Of a DNA stretch of 17,587 nucleotides, positions 1-7,990 are shown piece after piece. The notes under the pieces were generated by a model, which did no database searches, had not been told where the DNA came from, and saw only the letters and a program-made list of their open reading frames with translations. The position numbers and the translations under genes are program-made. The stretch is from positions 1 to 17,587 of the forward strand of contig DAOVQV010000004.1 in NCBI GenBank assembly GCA_030628445.1. Direction: 5' to 3'. Numbering within the stretch: the stretch's first letter is position 1; every line of letters begins with the position of its first letter. This DNA is from Phycisphaerae bacterium (GTDB lineage: Bacteria; Planctomycetota; Phycisphaerae; SM23-33).

Positions 1-763
1 AGTGCCTCGCCAGCCACGAGACCGATTCGCCCCGAAGGAATCGCTGATAGATCACCTGCTTGTGCACTACCGACAAGGGCGCCGAGGCGTCCGGGAATAC
101 CGCATCATCCGGCTCGTCGATATCGTGCTTGCGGATGGTGTATCGGACTGTCTCGACCGCGCGGCCGGTCTTGTCGGAAAGGCGCTTGGCAATATCGTTA
201 AGGCAGCAATCGCAGAAACCGGACATCCTCCTGGCGCGGCGGATGATCTCATTCTTCTCTTCGAGCGACATCTGGGAGAACTTCGCCGAGCGGCGCACCA
301 GCTCCCGGCGGGACGAAACGAATCGCTCGATGGAGCTTCCCAGGAACGCCACCCGCCTCTTACCATCGGGAAATACCAGGCGCCTCGCGACCAGGCCCTT
401 GCGCCGCCAGCGGGTAATCGTCTTAGTCGAGATATTGAACCGCCTCGCCAGCGCCTCGGTGGTATAGACCGGCTCGTCGTAGTCGCTGCAGCGAAGCTGG
501 AAACTGTCGCATATGTCCAGCATCAAGTTGCGCAGATCTTCACGCAGCGTCCCCCCGGACATCTGGTCGGTGGGCGGGGAGCGGCGCGTGGGACGATAGC
601 CCGTCAGGCGGTAAAGGACGAATTCATAGGGATACGTTTCAGTCGGGCTGGCGACCTCCAGCAGGCGCTCCGCGGCGTCGACGTAATCCTGCCGCAGCCG
701 CACCAAGCCCGCTGTCAGTTCCGTCGCCAGCTCCCTCATGGGCTTGTTCACGTATTGGCGCAT
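1..763 (-). CDS. Planctomycete-type sigma-70-like factor, N-terminal part (3' end outside window)
   Basis: The first 254 codons are present and the frame runs off the left edge of the window. It starts at ATG 763 with AAAGGA nine bases upstream. Visible parts are an N-terminal segment MRQYVNKPMREL, a YPYEFVLYRLTGYRP block (residues 44-58), a MerR/excisionase-like helix-turn-helix with wing (about 100-150, TTEALARRFNISTKTITRWR), a second HTH-like stretch (RAVETVRYTIRKHD, 201-214), and the start of another (RFLRGESVSWLAR). From memory, this layout matches planctomycete proteins with this long N-terminal region placed before sigma-70 regions 2-4. The sigma regions themselves would lie beyond the window, so the assignment is by family resemblance. 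The alternative is a plain HTH regulator. A good promoter lies at 842-870, so it is probably transcribed separately from the lipoprotein gene behind it. Confidence 0.6.
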   Translation of the reverse strand, partial: MRQYVNKPMRELATELTAGLVRLRQDYVDAAERLLEVASPTETYPYEFVLYRLTGYRPTRRSPPTDQMSGGTLREDLRNLMLDICDSFQLRCSDYDEPVYTTEALARRFNISTKTITRWRRKGLVARRLVFPDGKRRVAFLGSSIERFVSSRRELVRRSAKFSQMSLEEKNEIIRRARRMSGFCDCCLNDIAKRLSDKTGRAVETVRYTIRKHDIDEPDDAVFPDASAPLSVVHKQVIYQRFLRGESVSWLARH

Positions 764-841
764 GCCCCTGTGTCCTTTCCGTCCCGGCCGGTGGGGCCCG
801 GTTCAAGGACTGATCCCTCAACCCCTTTCTGCTCACCATCC

Positions 842-870
842 AGTATGCGGAGCTCGTCGGGATTTGGCAA
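842..870 (-). promoter_or_regulatory. Sigma-70-type promoter of the sigma-like gene
   Basis: On the minus strand TTGCCA (865-870) is followed after 17 bases by CATACT (842-847), giving 5 of 6 and 4 of 6 matches to the consensus. Transcription would start near 835, about 70 bases before the start codon at 763. The rest of the 230-bp gap (764-993) shows no other gene and no clear terminator for the upstream lipoprotein gene. Confidence 0.5.
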
Positions 871-993
871 AGGTTTTCTCGGCGGACCACTCAAGCGAAG
901 GCGCCGGAAAATGTTATGAGTCAAACGCGATCCGGGCCTTTGGGGGTCGAGACGGACCGGCGGCGCCTCTCGGGCGGGCTGCGGCGTACACCC

Positions 994-2487
994 CTACGAC
1001 GAGCTTTGGGATTCGCCTTGAAGCACTCGTCTAAGTTGCCTGATAGCGGCGTTGTCCTTGCCCTTCAGGTCCTCGTTCAGGAGTTTCCGTGCCTTGGCGA
1101 GGACGGCCGTGTCGCCGCTGAGCCTGTAATGCCCGATGCAGGCGGCGGCAAGTTCCGCTTGATAGACCCACGTCAATTCGCTGCGGGTCCTCCTGGCGTT
1201 GGAGGCCGCCTTCTCATACAGCTTTCCCGCTTCGCTGTAATGTTTCACCGCGTCGGTTTTGGCTTGGGTGGACCTGCGTCCGAAGTCAGCTACGGCGCCG
1301 ACCGCGGCGGGAACGGACCGCTCGATCTGCGTGAAGGCGTTCGAGACGGCCTTTGCGACGCGCGCACTTTGAGTCATAAGAAAATAGTTTCGCGCGTGCA
1401 ACTCGGCCGCCGCGGCGTGGACCTCGCCCTGCTGTGCGAACCTTCCCTCCGTCGCAGTCGGCTTCTGCGATTCGCCCAGTGTCTTGGCCGCCTGCTGGTA
1501 GGCCTTTGTGGCAATCGAACCGGACTTACCCATCCGCCGATACCCCGCCTGGGCCCGCCCAAGTTGAGATTCTATGATTTGAACCGTCTGCGCCATGGCC
1601 CCGGACATCTCGTCCTTGCGGGCGGCGTGGGTTCCGGCCTCGGTCCTTCCGCGGTCGAGGACGGCGGCGACGGCGGTCACCATCTTCTGCGACGCCTCCA
1701 TCGCCGCGGTGAGCTCCTGCTTCTGTGCGTCGACACCATTTATGGATCGCTCGACCTGCCCGGCCTCGGCGGCGTTCTTATCGATCTGCATCTCTATCTC
1801 CAGCGCCTGCTCGAGCACCTCCAGCCCCCGCGAGGCCGGTACGTCCCGACGAACCTCACGGACCTTTCCCGTAAGGGCCTCGTTGGCGGCCAGCAGATCG
1901 TCGTATTGCTTTTGTAGACCCCGCAGTTGAACGTCGAGCTTGCGCTGGCGCGCCGCCAGGTCGGCGACCTGCTGGTCCGCCTCTGCTCGAATCGCCTCGA
2001 ACTTCTTCATGTCCACCGAAGCCAGGCCCGCGTAGTATCCGGCCAGGTTTGCTTGGACTTGAAGGACAAAGACGGACTTGGCGGTAAGGTCCAGCCCGCT
2101 GCGAGCGTCTCTGGCGGCGGCGGCGGAGACGGCGGCATGATATCGGCCCTGTAGGGCCAAGATGCGGGCCAGCACCGCCCGGCTCAGTGAGGCCAGTCCC
2201 TCTTCGGCGCCGCCCGAAGCGTCGACGGCCGCCGACAGGTCCCTCTGGGCTTCATTGAGGATCGCAAGGGCCTTGGGATTCAGCCCGGACCCACCCGAGA
2301 CCTTACCTGCAAGGGAGCCCATAATCGCCAGGGCCTCATCAAGGCGCCCCTGCGCCTCCTCCACGGCCTCCATCAGGTTTCGCCCGGCACTGCGGGATTC
2401 AGATTCCGCGCAGCCAGACAAAAGCAAGAAGCCCAACAGACAACCCAACACACAGACGCTAACAGGAACACACCTATAATTTCGCAC
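994..2487 (-). CDS. Coiled-coil lipoprotein of unknown function (497 aa)
   Basis: A predicted lipoprotein. The N terminus MRNYRC is followed by a hydrophobic stretch and the lipobox LSGC with Cys26, so the mature protein should be lipid-anchored in an envelope membrane. The rest is almost wholly alpha-helical and rich in Ala, Glu, Gln and Lys, with a strong coiled-coil region at about residues 160-270 and helical-repeat-like segments on both sides. No catalytic motif is visible. I chose GTG 2487 because GGGAG lies eight bases upstream and the signal peptide then begins at once. A frame extension to 2550 would put 21 charged residues before the signal peptide. It is the last gene of a likely three-gene operon with the two genes at 2547-4551. 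The family is not recognised. Confidence 0.75.
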   Translation of the reverse strand: MRNYRCVPVSVCVLGCLLGFLLLSGCAESESRSAGRNLMEAVEEAQGRLDEALAIMGSLAGKVSGGSGLNPKALAILNEAQRDLSAAVDASGGAEEGLASLSRAVLARILALQGRYHAAVSAAAARDARSGLDLTAKSVFVLQVQANLAGYYAGLASVDMKKFEAIRAEADQQVADLAARQRKLDVQLRGLQKQYDDLLAANEALTGKVREVRRDVPASRGLEVLEQALEIEMQIDKNAAEAGQVERSINGVDAQKQELTAAMEASQKMVTAVAAVLDRGRTEAGTHAARKDEMSGAMAQTVQIIESQLGRAQAGYRRMGKSGSIATKAYQQAAKTLGESQKPTATEGRFAQQGEVHAAAAELHARNYFLMTQSARVAKAVSNAFTQIERSVPAAVGAVADFGRRSTQAKTDAVKHYSEAGKLYEKAASNARRTRSELTWVYQAELAAACIGHYRLSGDTAVLAKARKLLNEDLKGKDNAAIRQLRRVLQGESQSSS

Positions 2488-2495
2488 GGTAAAAT

Positions 2496-2500
2496 CTCCC
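2496..2500 (-). promoter_or_regulatory. RBS deciding the GTG start at 2487
   Basis: GGGAG on the minus strand, eight bases before GTG 2487. It supports the shorter lipoprotein start over the upstream GTG at 2550, which overlaps the stop of the preceding gene by four bases. Confidence 0.6.
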
Positions 2501-2546
2501 TTACTATTCCGCCGGCCTTGGGGCTTGAGGCGAGACATAGCTTTTA

Positions 2547-3260
2547 TCACGAGCCGTGTGAGTTTTCAACGTCCAGGTTGAGCAATTCAGCGCCGCTGTG
2601 TGCATCTTCAGACGGCGCAGCTTCATTCCCGCCGGCGGGCAGGAAACCCCGCAGCGAGTCGATAATGGGCGGGACCTGCTCGGGCCGGACGATGTATCCG
2701 TCCCGGCCGCGGGACGCCGGGCCGCTTATCATAAGCGTGCTGCCTTTTGTCTCGATGCTGACGGCCCGTCCCGCAAGCGATGAACAGGCATCCGCCACGG
2801 TCGCAGCTACCGCGCTGCGGCCGCTATACGACCAGCATCGCACGTGCCCGCTGCGGCGACGTGCGGCGAGCGGGCCCAGCGCCGCATCTCGATCGGACCA
2901 CAGCAGGACCGGCGGGATGTCGAAGTCGGCCTCGACCACCACTACGTTGCAGCGACGGGTGATGCGCCGCGTCCCGTGCCCGAGCTCATAGCAGAAATCA
3001 AACACCCGCACACCGACCTGCCCGACCCTCCCGTACGTGACATTGGCGGCCCGCGGGGAGTGCCCGCCCCCGATCAGTGCGAAGTTCGCGTACCGCCTGG
3101 ACACGTCGAACGGGTCCTCCGGCGAAAACCGCATCGACTTCTCGTGGGCCGTCCTTCCCAGCGCGTAAGTGCGGCGGTGCTGCAAGAGACCCATCACCAC
3201 AAAGGATATAACCGATGCGATCAGAACAACGACCAATAACGCTGTAAAAGCAATGGCCAT
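2547..3260 (-). CDS. Hypothetical protein with one N-terminal membrane helix (237 aa)
   Basis: The protein opens with a hydrophobic helix (about residues 3-25, AFTALLVVVLIASVISFVVM), followed by a basic stretch, so it is probably a membrane-anchored protein with one soluble domain. The soluble part has a pattern seen in many small bacterial membrane proteins of unknown role: an ANVTYGRVGQ segment, then FDFCYELGHGTRRITRR, then a VVVVEADFDIPPVLLW strand, which suggests a beta-rich domain. I cannot name the family with certainty and see no active-site motif. The start at ATG 3260 has only a weak Shine-Dalgarno (GAGTGG), and the gap to the preceding gene is 28 bases, consistent with co-transcription. 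The acidic C-terminal tail is short. Confidence 0.7.
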   Translation of the reverse strand: MAIAFTALLVVVLIASVISFVVMGLLQHRRTYALGRTAHEKSMRFSPEDPFDVSRRYANFALIGGGHSPRAANVTYGRVGQVGVRVFDFCYELGHGTRRITRRCNVVVVEADFDIPPVLLWSDRDAALGPLAARRRSGHVRCWSYSGRSAVAATVADACSSLAGRAVSIETKGSTLMISGPASRGRDGYIVRPEQVPPIIDSLRGFLPAGGNEAAPSEDAHSGAELLNLDVENSHGS

Positions 3261-3288
3261 GTTCCACTCTATCGCCCGCCCGCTCTTG

Positions 3289-4551
3289 CTACGGCGCCGG
3301 CTCGTCGGTCCGTTGGTCTTCCGGTTGCGATTCTTCCGGTGGGGACGGCAGGGACGGGCGGCCCGTGAGGTCGAGCTTCATACCCAACGGCGGGCGCCAC
3401 TTGAGCCGGTAGTCCGGATGCAGCGGGCCCTTGAGCGATTCGATCCACTGCACCATCCGCTTGTAAAGAGGAGACTTGCGGCTGGTGAACATCGGATTGA
3501 CCCGTATCGCCTTACCATCCCTATCGACTTTCGGATGACGTTTCTCCGCCTGCTCCGCAGGTAAGGCGAACTGGAGCAGCAGCGAGAGATCCGCATCATT
3601 GCGATTGACCATGCGCCACCCCCGCTGGGTGTAGGTATCGAGGATCACGCAGTTGGTGTAGTCCACGTTGGCGGACCTGACCCGCACGCCGAAAAGCTTA
3701 AGCCCGCCGACGGGCTTCGACCCGCCGTGACAGTGCGGCGCGGCGCAGTACCGTCCGACGGCCGGGAACACCGCAGAGCGGAACTTCACCATAAAGGACG
3801 GGTCGGTCCTTACGATGATGTCGTCTTTGATACCCGTCTGCTCGTACCCTATGTTGTCCAGGATGTAGACCGCCTTGCCCACGGGGGATAGGGCGCGGAA
3901 CCTGTCGGCGTAACCGGCCTGTTTGAATTCCTTCCGGCCCTCCATCATGGCGATGAACCTATCCAGGAGGTCGTTGCGGAAGCGGATGGTCACACGGTCG
4001 GTGGCGCGAAGCTCTTCCAGGCGGATGTTGTGGATATCGTCATTCGTCAGCAGCCACTCGCTGCGCAGGGTCGGTCCGCCAGGCGCTTCGGTCCCCGGCG
4101 TCCAGGGCCGTTCACCGGGGCGGGCGGGTTTCGTCGTGGCGGCCCTGATCCTGGCTTCGACCTGTCTTAGCAGCAGCGCGGCCTCGATGTAGTCGGCCTT
4201 GAGCTTAAGCGCCTCCAACAGCTGCCTGCGGGCCCGGGTCAACAGCCCGTTCTTCATAGCCCACTCCGCCAAGGTGTAACGGGCCTCGGGGCTCTTAGGA
4301 TCGATCCGCCCCAGACGCTTGTCGAATTCATCCTCCGGTCTGACCAGGTCCTCGATTGATTCGACCTGATCGGCCGGGATCACAACGACGGCGCCGAGTT
4401 TCGTTTTGATCTGGTAGCCTGTCTTGTCCTTAATAGGTGTTACTTCGCCCTCAAGGGTCTGGCCGGTCTTGAGCTTGACGACCTTCATCTGCCCGAACGT
4501 CGGCACAAAGACAACCAAGACCACCAATACGCTCAACAATTTGTTATTCAT
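3289..4551 (-). CDS. Secreted planctomycete protein with CX4CH haem-type motif (420 aa)
   Basis: An N-terminal signal peptide (about residues 1-20, cleavage near TFG-Q) exports the protein. Next is a small beta domain (22-65, KLKTGQTLEGEV to VVVIPADQVESI), of a kind common at the N terminus of planctomycete secreted proteins, then a TPR-like helical hairpin (about 87-137) and a proline-rich linker (141-162). The C-terminal part has Cys269, Cys274 and His275 in CAAPHCHGG, a CX4CH variant of the cytochrome c haem motif, followed by VGGLKLFG and later SLLLQFALP and YKRMVQWIESL, as in planctomycete cytochrome-like domains. Haem attachment is an inference. ATG 4551 has GAGGTG five bases upstream. 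It is the first protein gene after tRNA-Cys and leads the genes at 2547-3260 and 994-2487. Confidence 0.75.
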   Translation of the reverse strand: MNNKLLSVLVVLVVFVPTFGQMKVVKLKTGQTLEGEVTPIKDKTGYQIKTKLGAVVVIPADQVESIEDLVRPEDEFDKRLGRIDPKSPEARYTLAEWAMKNGLLTRARRQLLEALKLKADYIEAALLLRQVEARIRAATTKPARPGERPWTPGTEAPGGPTLRSEWLLTNDDIHNIRLEELRATDRVTIRFRNDLLDRFIAMMEGRKEFKQAGYADRFRALSPVGKAVYILDNIGYEQTGIKDDIIVRTDPSFMVKFRSAVFPAVGRYCAAPHCHGGSKPVGGLKLFGVRVRSANVDYTNCVILDTYTQRGWRMVNRNDADLSLLLQFALPAEQAEKRHPKVDRDGKAIRVNPMFTSRKSPLYKRMVQWIESLKGPLHPDYRLKWRPPLGMKLDLTGRPSLPSPPEESQPEDQRTDEPAP

Positions 4552-4646
4552 CGGGTCACCTCATCCGCCGAGTATGGGGCGGGCGGGAAGCGGCAAATCG
4601 CCCTCGGCGCCGCATTCGTCCGCGCCATACCGATCCGGTCAGCCAA

Positions 4647-4720
4647 AGGCGGCAGTGGGATTCGAACCCACGAATAACGGATTTGCAATCCGTCGCCTTG
4701 GTCCGCTTGGCTATGCCGCC
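4647..4720 (-). tRNA. tRNA-Cys(GCA)
   Basis: It folds as a 74-base cloverleaf: acceptor GGCGGCA pairs with TGCCGCC, the anticodon stem is ACGGA/TCCGT with loop TTGCAAA (anticodon GCA), and the T arm is GTGGG-TTCGAAT-CCCAC. The discriminator base is U73, as expected for tRNA-Cys. CCA is not encoded. It sits on the same strand between the TPR gene and the CX4CH gene. No clear terminator follows it, so it may be co-transcribed with the three genes downstream. Confidence 0.95.
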
Positions 4721-4760
4721 CTGGAACAGACACATCCAATCGTCAACCGCTCTAAATACA

Positions 4761-4788
4761 AGTATAACCGCCACAAGGAATAGGTCAA
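4761..4788 (-). promoter_or_regulatory. Promoter of tRNA-Cys (and possibly the genes behind it)
   Basis: TTGACC (4783-4788) and TATACT (4761-4766) on the minus strand are separated by 16 bases, each with 5 of 6 consensus matches. The predicted transcription start is near 4754, about 34 bases before the tRNA 5' end. This is among the best promoters in the window, in an 84-base gap between the TPR stop codon and the tRNA. Confidence 0.7.
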
Positions 4789-4804
4789 CGTCACTAGGAC
4801 CCCC

Positions 4805-7480
4805 TTACCGCGTCGAACCCCGCCCCGCCTTCGCCCTTATCGCCTCAAACTCACTGCTCAGCCCGCCCATGTCGCTGTCCAGATCCGCAAGTTGCTTGAT
4901 TCGCACGACCACGGCGCGCATCGCCTCCCGGTCGCCGCCGCAACCGGCAAGCAGAGAAGCGCAGTACTCCAACTCCACCCGCCAAAAGAACCGAGGGCGT
5001 GCGGGTCTGTCGATCCCCTCCGTCAGCTGCCCATAGTACCCAATCGCCGCGTCGAACCGGCCCAGGGCCGCGCACGCCCTGCCCAGACCGAGGATGTTCG
5101 CAGGATCGACCGCGGCGCGGCTCGTCCGACCGGGGCCCGACCCTGCGGAGTTTCGCGCGTCGTCGTAGGTCTTGCACTGGGCGAACAGCTTCAGCGCTTC
5201 TTGGTAGCGACTGCGAGCTATTTCCCCCCGCCCGGCGGCCTCGTCGGTGCGCGCGGCGTGGTAATTAGCATCGGCGAGCATCTGCGTCAGCAAGTAGCGG
5301 GCCTCGATGGGCTTGGCGGCGACCGGCGCGAACAGATCACCCGCGAAGCTCAGGTAGGCCCGGCGAAACTGCTCCAGATCAGCCCGGGCGGCCCCCGACG
5401 AATCGGCAAGGCGGTCGCGGATCTGGACAACCAGCAGCTTCAGCAGGTCATCGCTGGCGGCGCCCCACGTGGCCCTGGCAACGCGAATCTCCTCGATCGC
5501 CTGTGCGGTTCGCCGGAGTCCCAGCAGCTTGCGGATTCGAAACTGTGCGGCGGTCCTTAGCGCCGGCGATCCGGGCCATTTGGCGGGCAGGGCTTGGAGC
5601 ATCTCCAGTGCCGCCCGCTCTTGGTTGAGCATCTGGCAGGTAATGACGGCGGCGAGGAAATCGGCGCTGCATCCCCACCGGCGCAGTTGGGCGGCCCTGT
5701 CGGGGTCGCCCTCTTGGGCTGCGGCGGTGAGGGCTTCAGCGGAATAACAGTTCGTGTCCGCCAGAAGCTGCTGAGGGGCTTCGGCGGCGGCGACGCCAAA
5801 CTGCCCGAGCCGCTCGAAACGCAGGCGAAGCGACCAGTACCCCGCTTCAGTGTGGGCGGGCAGCGACGGGGGGACCCTGGCGAACGCGGCGATCGCCCGG
5901 CCGATCCACTGACACTTGGCGCGGGCGGGGGCGGGCTGTTCGGCCATCTGATGGCACTGATAGCCCAGCTCGTAGTACCACCGCGCGGCCTCGTCGCGGG
6001 TCGCCCAGTCACGGCGGCCCAGAAGCAAATCCAACGCGGCGATCATCCGCTCCCGCAGCTCGGCGGAGACGGGCGCCCCGGAATCGGTGAGCTTGTCGAT
6101 AACGGCGGCGTATTCGCGCACGGCGTTGAGGGCTGCATCGAAGCTTCGCGGATGGTCCGGCCAGCCGGCCGCCAGTTCATAAAAACGCTGAGCGGCCCGG
6201 CGGGGCTTACCCGCCGAACCCAAGACAACACCGAGCCGCCATAGGGCGTCGGTCCGAAGCGACCGGGAGGTATCGTCGCTGCGGTCCAGGATCGCCCGCA
6301 AGGCCGCCTCCGCCCGGTCGGACGCGTCGGCGGTCTCGGCGACCGCCAGGAGTATCATCGAGTCAAGGTTCGCCAGATCATCGCGGTCGGTGTAGATGGG
6401 CCCGATCATCCGCAGGTAATCGTCCCGGATCTGACGGTGGTCTTGTGCCGGGCGGATCAGGGCCTCCTGGGCGAGGCGGTCAAACTCGGCCGCTTCGGCG
6501 GGTCCCCCGGGGCCCGCAGCAGCTCGTCTGCGGTACAGGTAGCTTACCAGCAGTGCCCCCTTGACGTGTGCGGCGGGCGCGTCGTGAGGGAAGGCGCGGA
6601 CGTAGAATAGCTTGAAGGCCTCGACCGCCTCGCCAGCGGCGTCGTAGCGGTCCTGCTCGATGAGATTGCGCGCCGCCTCGAACTTCGCCTCCGCCCGAAC
6701 CGCCGGCGGCGCGTGCCCAGCACCCGCGGCGGCGAGGTGCTCGGAGGCTTTGAGGTGGAAGCTTAGCTTGCGATCCTCCTGGTCGGTCAGTTGAGCCAAT
6801 TCCCTGGCGGCCCGGCCCGCCAGCAGCATCGCCTGATGCCCGACGCCCGTAAGATTCTCATCCGCCGCGAACTTCTCGCCGACGACGAGCGCCTCCCGCA
6901 AGAGCCGGGCCTTGCGCCGTCTGTGCTGGTCGGTCCCGTCCACCAGTCCCATCGCCCGATACAGGCGAATCCACGCCAGGCGGTAAGCAACCTGCTGGGA
7001 AAGTTCCTCCAGGTCGGGTACGGACCAGATGAGGCGGCGAGGACTGGCGCGCCAACGGACCAGTAACCGGGCGATCTGATCTTCCAGCGCCACCAGCAGT
7101 TCGATGGGCCGGGCGGTGCGCTCGGCGAGAACCTGTCGGTCGTGCCGGGACCCGTGCAGGTATACCAAACGCCCGGCGTACGGTTCGGTGAGCGCCTGAC
7201 CGAGCACCTCACCCAACCGCAGCTCGAATCGCATATGCGCGATCTGCTCGGCGTCGGACTGTCCGCCGGCGGTCTGTTCGATAAGGCGGTCGAGCAGGCG
7301 GGCCGCTTCGTTCAGCAGTTCGTCTCGCTGCGAAAACGTCGGGGCCTCCTTCGCCCGGGCGATACGCGCCTCAACGTCCGCGGCGAGGGATTCAAGCTTC
7401 GCCTGCTCGCCATTGACCGCGGCGGCCACGCAGGTGCAGGCGACAAGAGCAACAAAAGCCTGAACCGCCAGCCTATTCAC
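4805..7480 (-). CDS. Large secreted TPR/helical-repeat protein of the VWA-ExbBD operon (891 aa)
   Basis: The start is GTG 7480, which overlaps the ExbD stop as GTGA and has GGAGG seven bases upstream. A longer reading from 7573 would run deep into exbD. The N terminus is a signal peptide (MNRLAVQAFVALVACTCVAAA, cut near residue 21-25), so the protein is periplasmic. The rest is almost entirely alpha-helical, rich in Ala, Arg and Leu, with TPR-like helical pairs. The clearest is near the C terminus (ILGLGRACAALGRFDAAIGYY), and another is at DALWRLGVVLGSAGKPRRAAQRFYELA. No enzyme motif is seen. Its place behind VWA, ExbB and two ExbD genes, with translational coupling, suggests a scaffold or partner in the periplasm for the ExbBD-driven machine. 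The repeats are diverged, so only the general TPR class can be named. Confidence 0.8.
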   Translation of the reverse strand: MNRLAVQAFVALVACTCVAAAVNGEQAKLESLAADVEARIARAKEAPTFSQRDELLNEAARLLDRLIEQTAGGQSDAEQIAHMRFELRLGEVLGQALTEPYAGRLVYLHGSRHDRQVLAERTARPIELLVALEDQIARLLVRWRASPRRLIWSVPDLEELSQQVAYRLAWIRLYRAMGLVDGTDQHRRRKARLLREALVVGEKFAADENLTGVGHQAMLLAGRAARELAQLTDQEDRKLSFHLKASEHLAAAGAGHAPPAVRAEAKFEAARNLIEQDRYDAAGEAVEAFKLFYVRAFPHDAPAAHVKGALLVSYLYRRRAAAGPGGPAEAAEFDRLAQEALIRPAQDHRQIRDDYLRMIGPIYTDRDDLANLDSMILLAVAETADASDRAEAALRAILDRSDDTSRSLRTDALWRLGVVLGSAGKPRRAAQRFYELAAGWPDHPRSFDAALNAVREYAAVIDKLTDSGAPVSAELRERMIAALDLLLGRRDWATRDEAARWYYELGYQCHQMAEQPAPARAKCQWIGRAIAAFARVPPSLPAHTEAGYWSLRLRFERLGQFGVAAAEAPQQLLADTNCYSAEALTAAAQEGDPDRAAQLRRWGCSADFLAAVITCQMLNQERAALEMLQALPAKWPGSPALRTAAQFRIRKLLGLRRTAQAIEEIRVARATWGAASDDLLKLLVVQIRDRLADSSGAARADLEQFRRAYLSFAGDLFAPVAAKPIEARYLLTQMLADANYHAARTDEAAGRGEIARSRYQEALKLFAQCKTYDDARNSAGSGPGRTSRAAVDPANILGLGRACAALGRFDAAIGYYGQLTEGIDRPARPRFFWRVELEYCASLLAGCGGDREAMRAVVVRIKQLADLDSDMGGLSSEFEAIRAKAGRGSTR

Positions 7481-7989
7481 GGCCGTACCTCCTCTCGGCC
7501 GGGACCTGCAAAAGCGATGCGAGTGAACTTCGCCCGAACGGCGGCGTTGAAGGCCTCCACCACATATCGCCATCGCACCCCGCGACCCGGGGCGATGATG
7601 ATGGGGACCTGCGGCGAGCCGATCCTTACCCTGTAGGCTGCAAGGTGCTCATGGAGCCGCCCGGGCCCGTCGATCCGCCCTTCGGCCGCGCCCGTGACCT
7701 CATAGATAACCCCCTCGCCGCCCGCCTCGGCGCGAAGGTTGATACGGACCGGACGATATATGCGCTGCACCGCCCTGGCGGGGGCGGCGTCGTGGCGGGG
7801 CAGCGTCCCGGGGATGTATCCCTCGGCCTGGCGAAACTGCGTCGTCAGTATGAAGAACAGCAACAACTGAAACGTCACGTCGATCATGGGCGTAAGGGGC
7901 GGTTGGTATTTGGGCTTGGGGCGGGCGCGTCTCTTGCGGATGGAGACGAACTGGCCCAACCGCCGGGAGAATGTGCTCGGGCGAGCCAT
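7477..7989 (-). CDS. ExbD/TolR-family protein, second copy (170 aa)
   Basis: A member of the ExbD/TolR family, the small stator-core subunit that works with ExbB/TolQ to use the proton motive force. It has a basic cytoplasmic N terminus (about 30 residues, longer than the first copy), then LTPMIDVTFQLLLFFIL, a single membrane helix (33-50) carrying Asp37, the conserved proton-carrying aspartate. A periplasmic domain of about 115 residues follows and ends in a beta-alpha region (VPIIIAPGRGVRWRYVVEAF) typical of the family. It starts at ATG 7989, one base after the stop of the first exbD, and its own stop overlaps the TPR start. The two ExbD proteins are clearly diverged, so they may form a heterodimer or serve different partners. 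Confidence 0.9.
   Translation of the reverse strand: MARPSTFSRRLGQFVSIRKRRARPKPKYQPPLTPMIDVTFQLLLFFILTTQFRQAEGYIPGTLPRHDAAPARAVQRIYRPVRINLRAEAGGEGVIYEVTGAAEGRIDGPGRLHEHLAAYRVRIGSPQVPIIIAPGRGVRWRYVVEAFNAAVRAKFTRIAFAGPGREEVRP
7488..7492 (-). promoter_or_regulatory. RBS deciding the GTG start at 7480
   Basis: GGAGG on the minus strand, seven bases before GTG 7480, inside the last codons of the upstream exbD. It fixes the TPR start at the GTGA stop-start overlap and points to translational coupling. Confidence 0.75.
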
Positions 7990-7990
7990 G

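Noticed and set aside
2..919. Plus-strand open frame of 305 codons at the left edge
   Set aside because: It lies opposite the sigma-like gene, has no family features and an odd composition (Arg, Pro, Gly, His). The minus frame reads as a recognisable protein with an RBS.
916..1917. Plus-strand open frame of 333 codons
   Set aside because: It is antisense to the coiled-coil lipoprotein, which has a clear signal peptide, lipobox and RBS.
2488..2550. Lipoprotein start at GTG 2550 with a 4-base overlap with the upstream stop
   Set aside because: It would put about 21 polar and basic residues before the signal peptide and lacks a better RBS than GTG 2487.
4548..4783. Short open frames over the tRNA-Cys region, and similar ones at 10336-10596 over tRNA-Leu
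   Set aside because: They translate tRNA sequence (for example FESHCRLWL and RGGTRTHTPC), a common false gene call.
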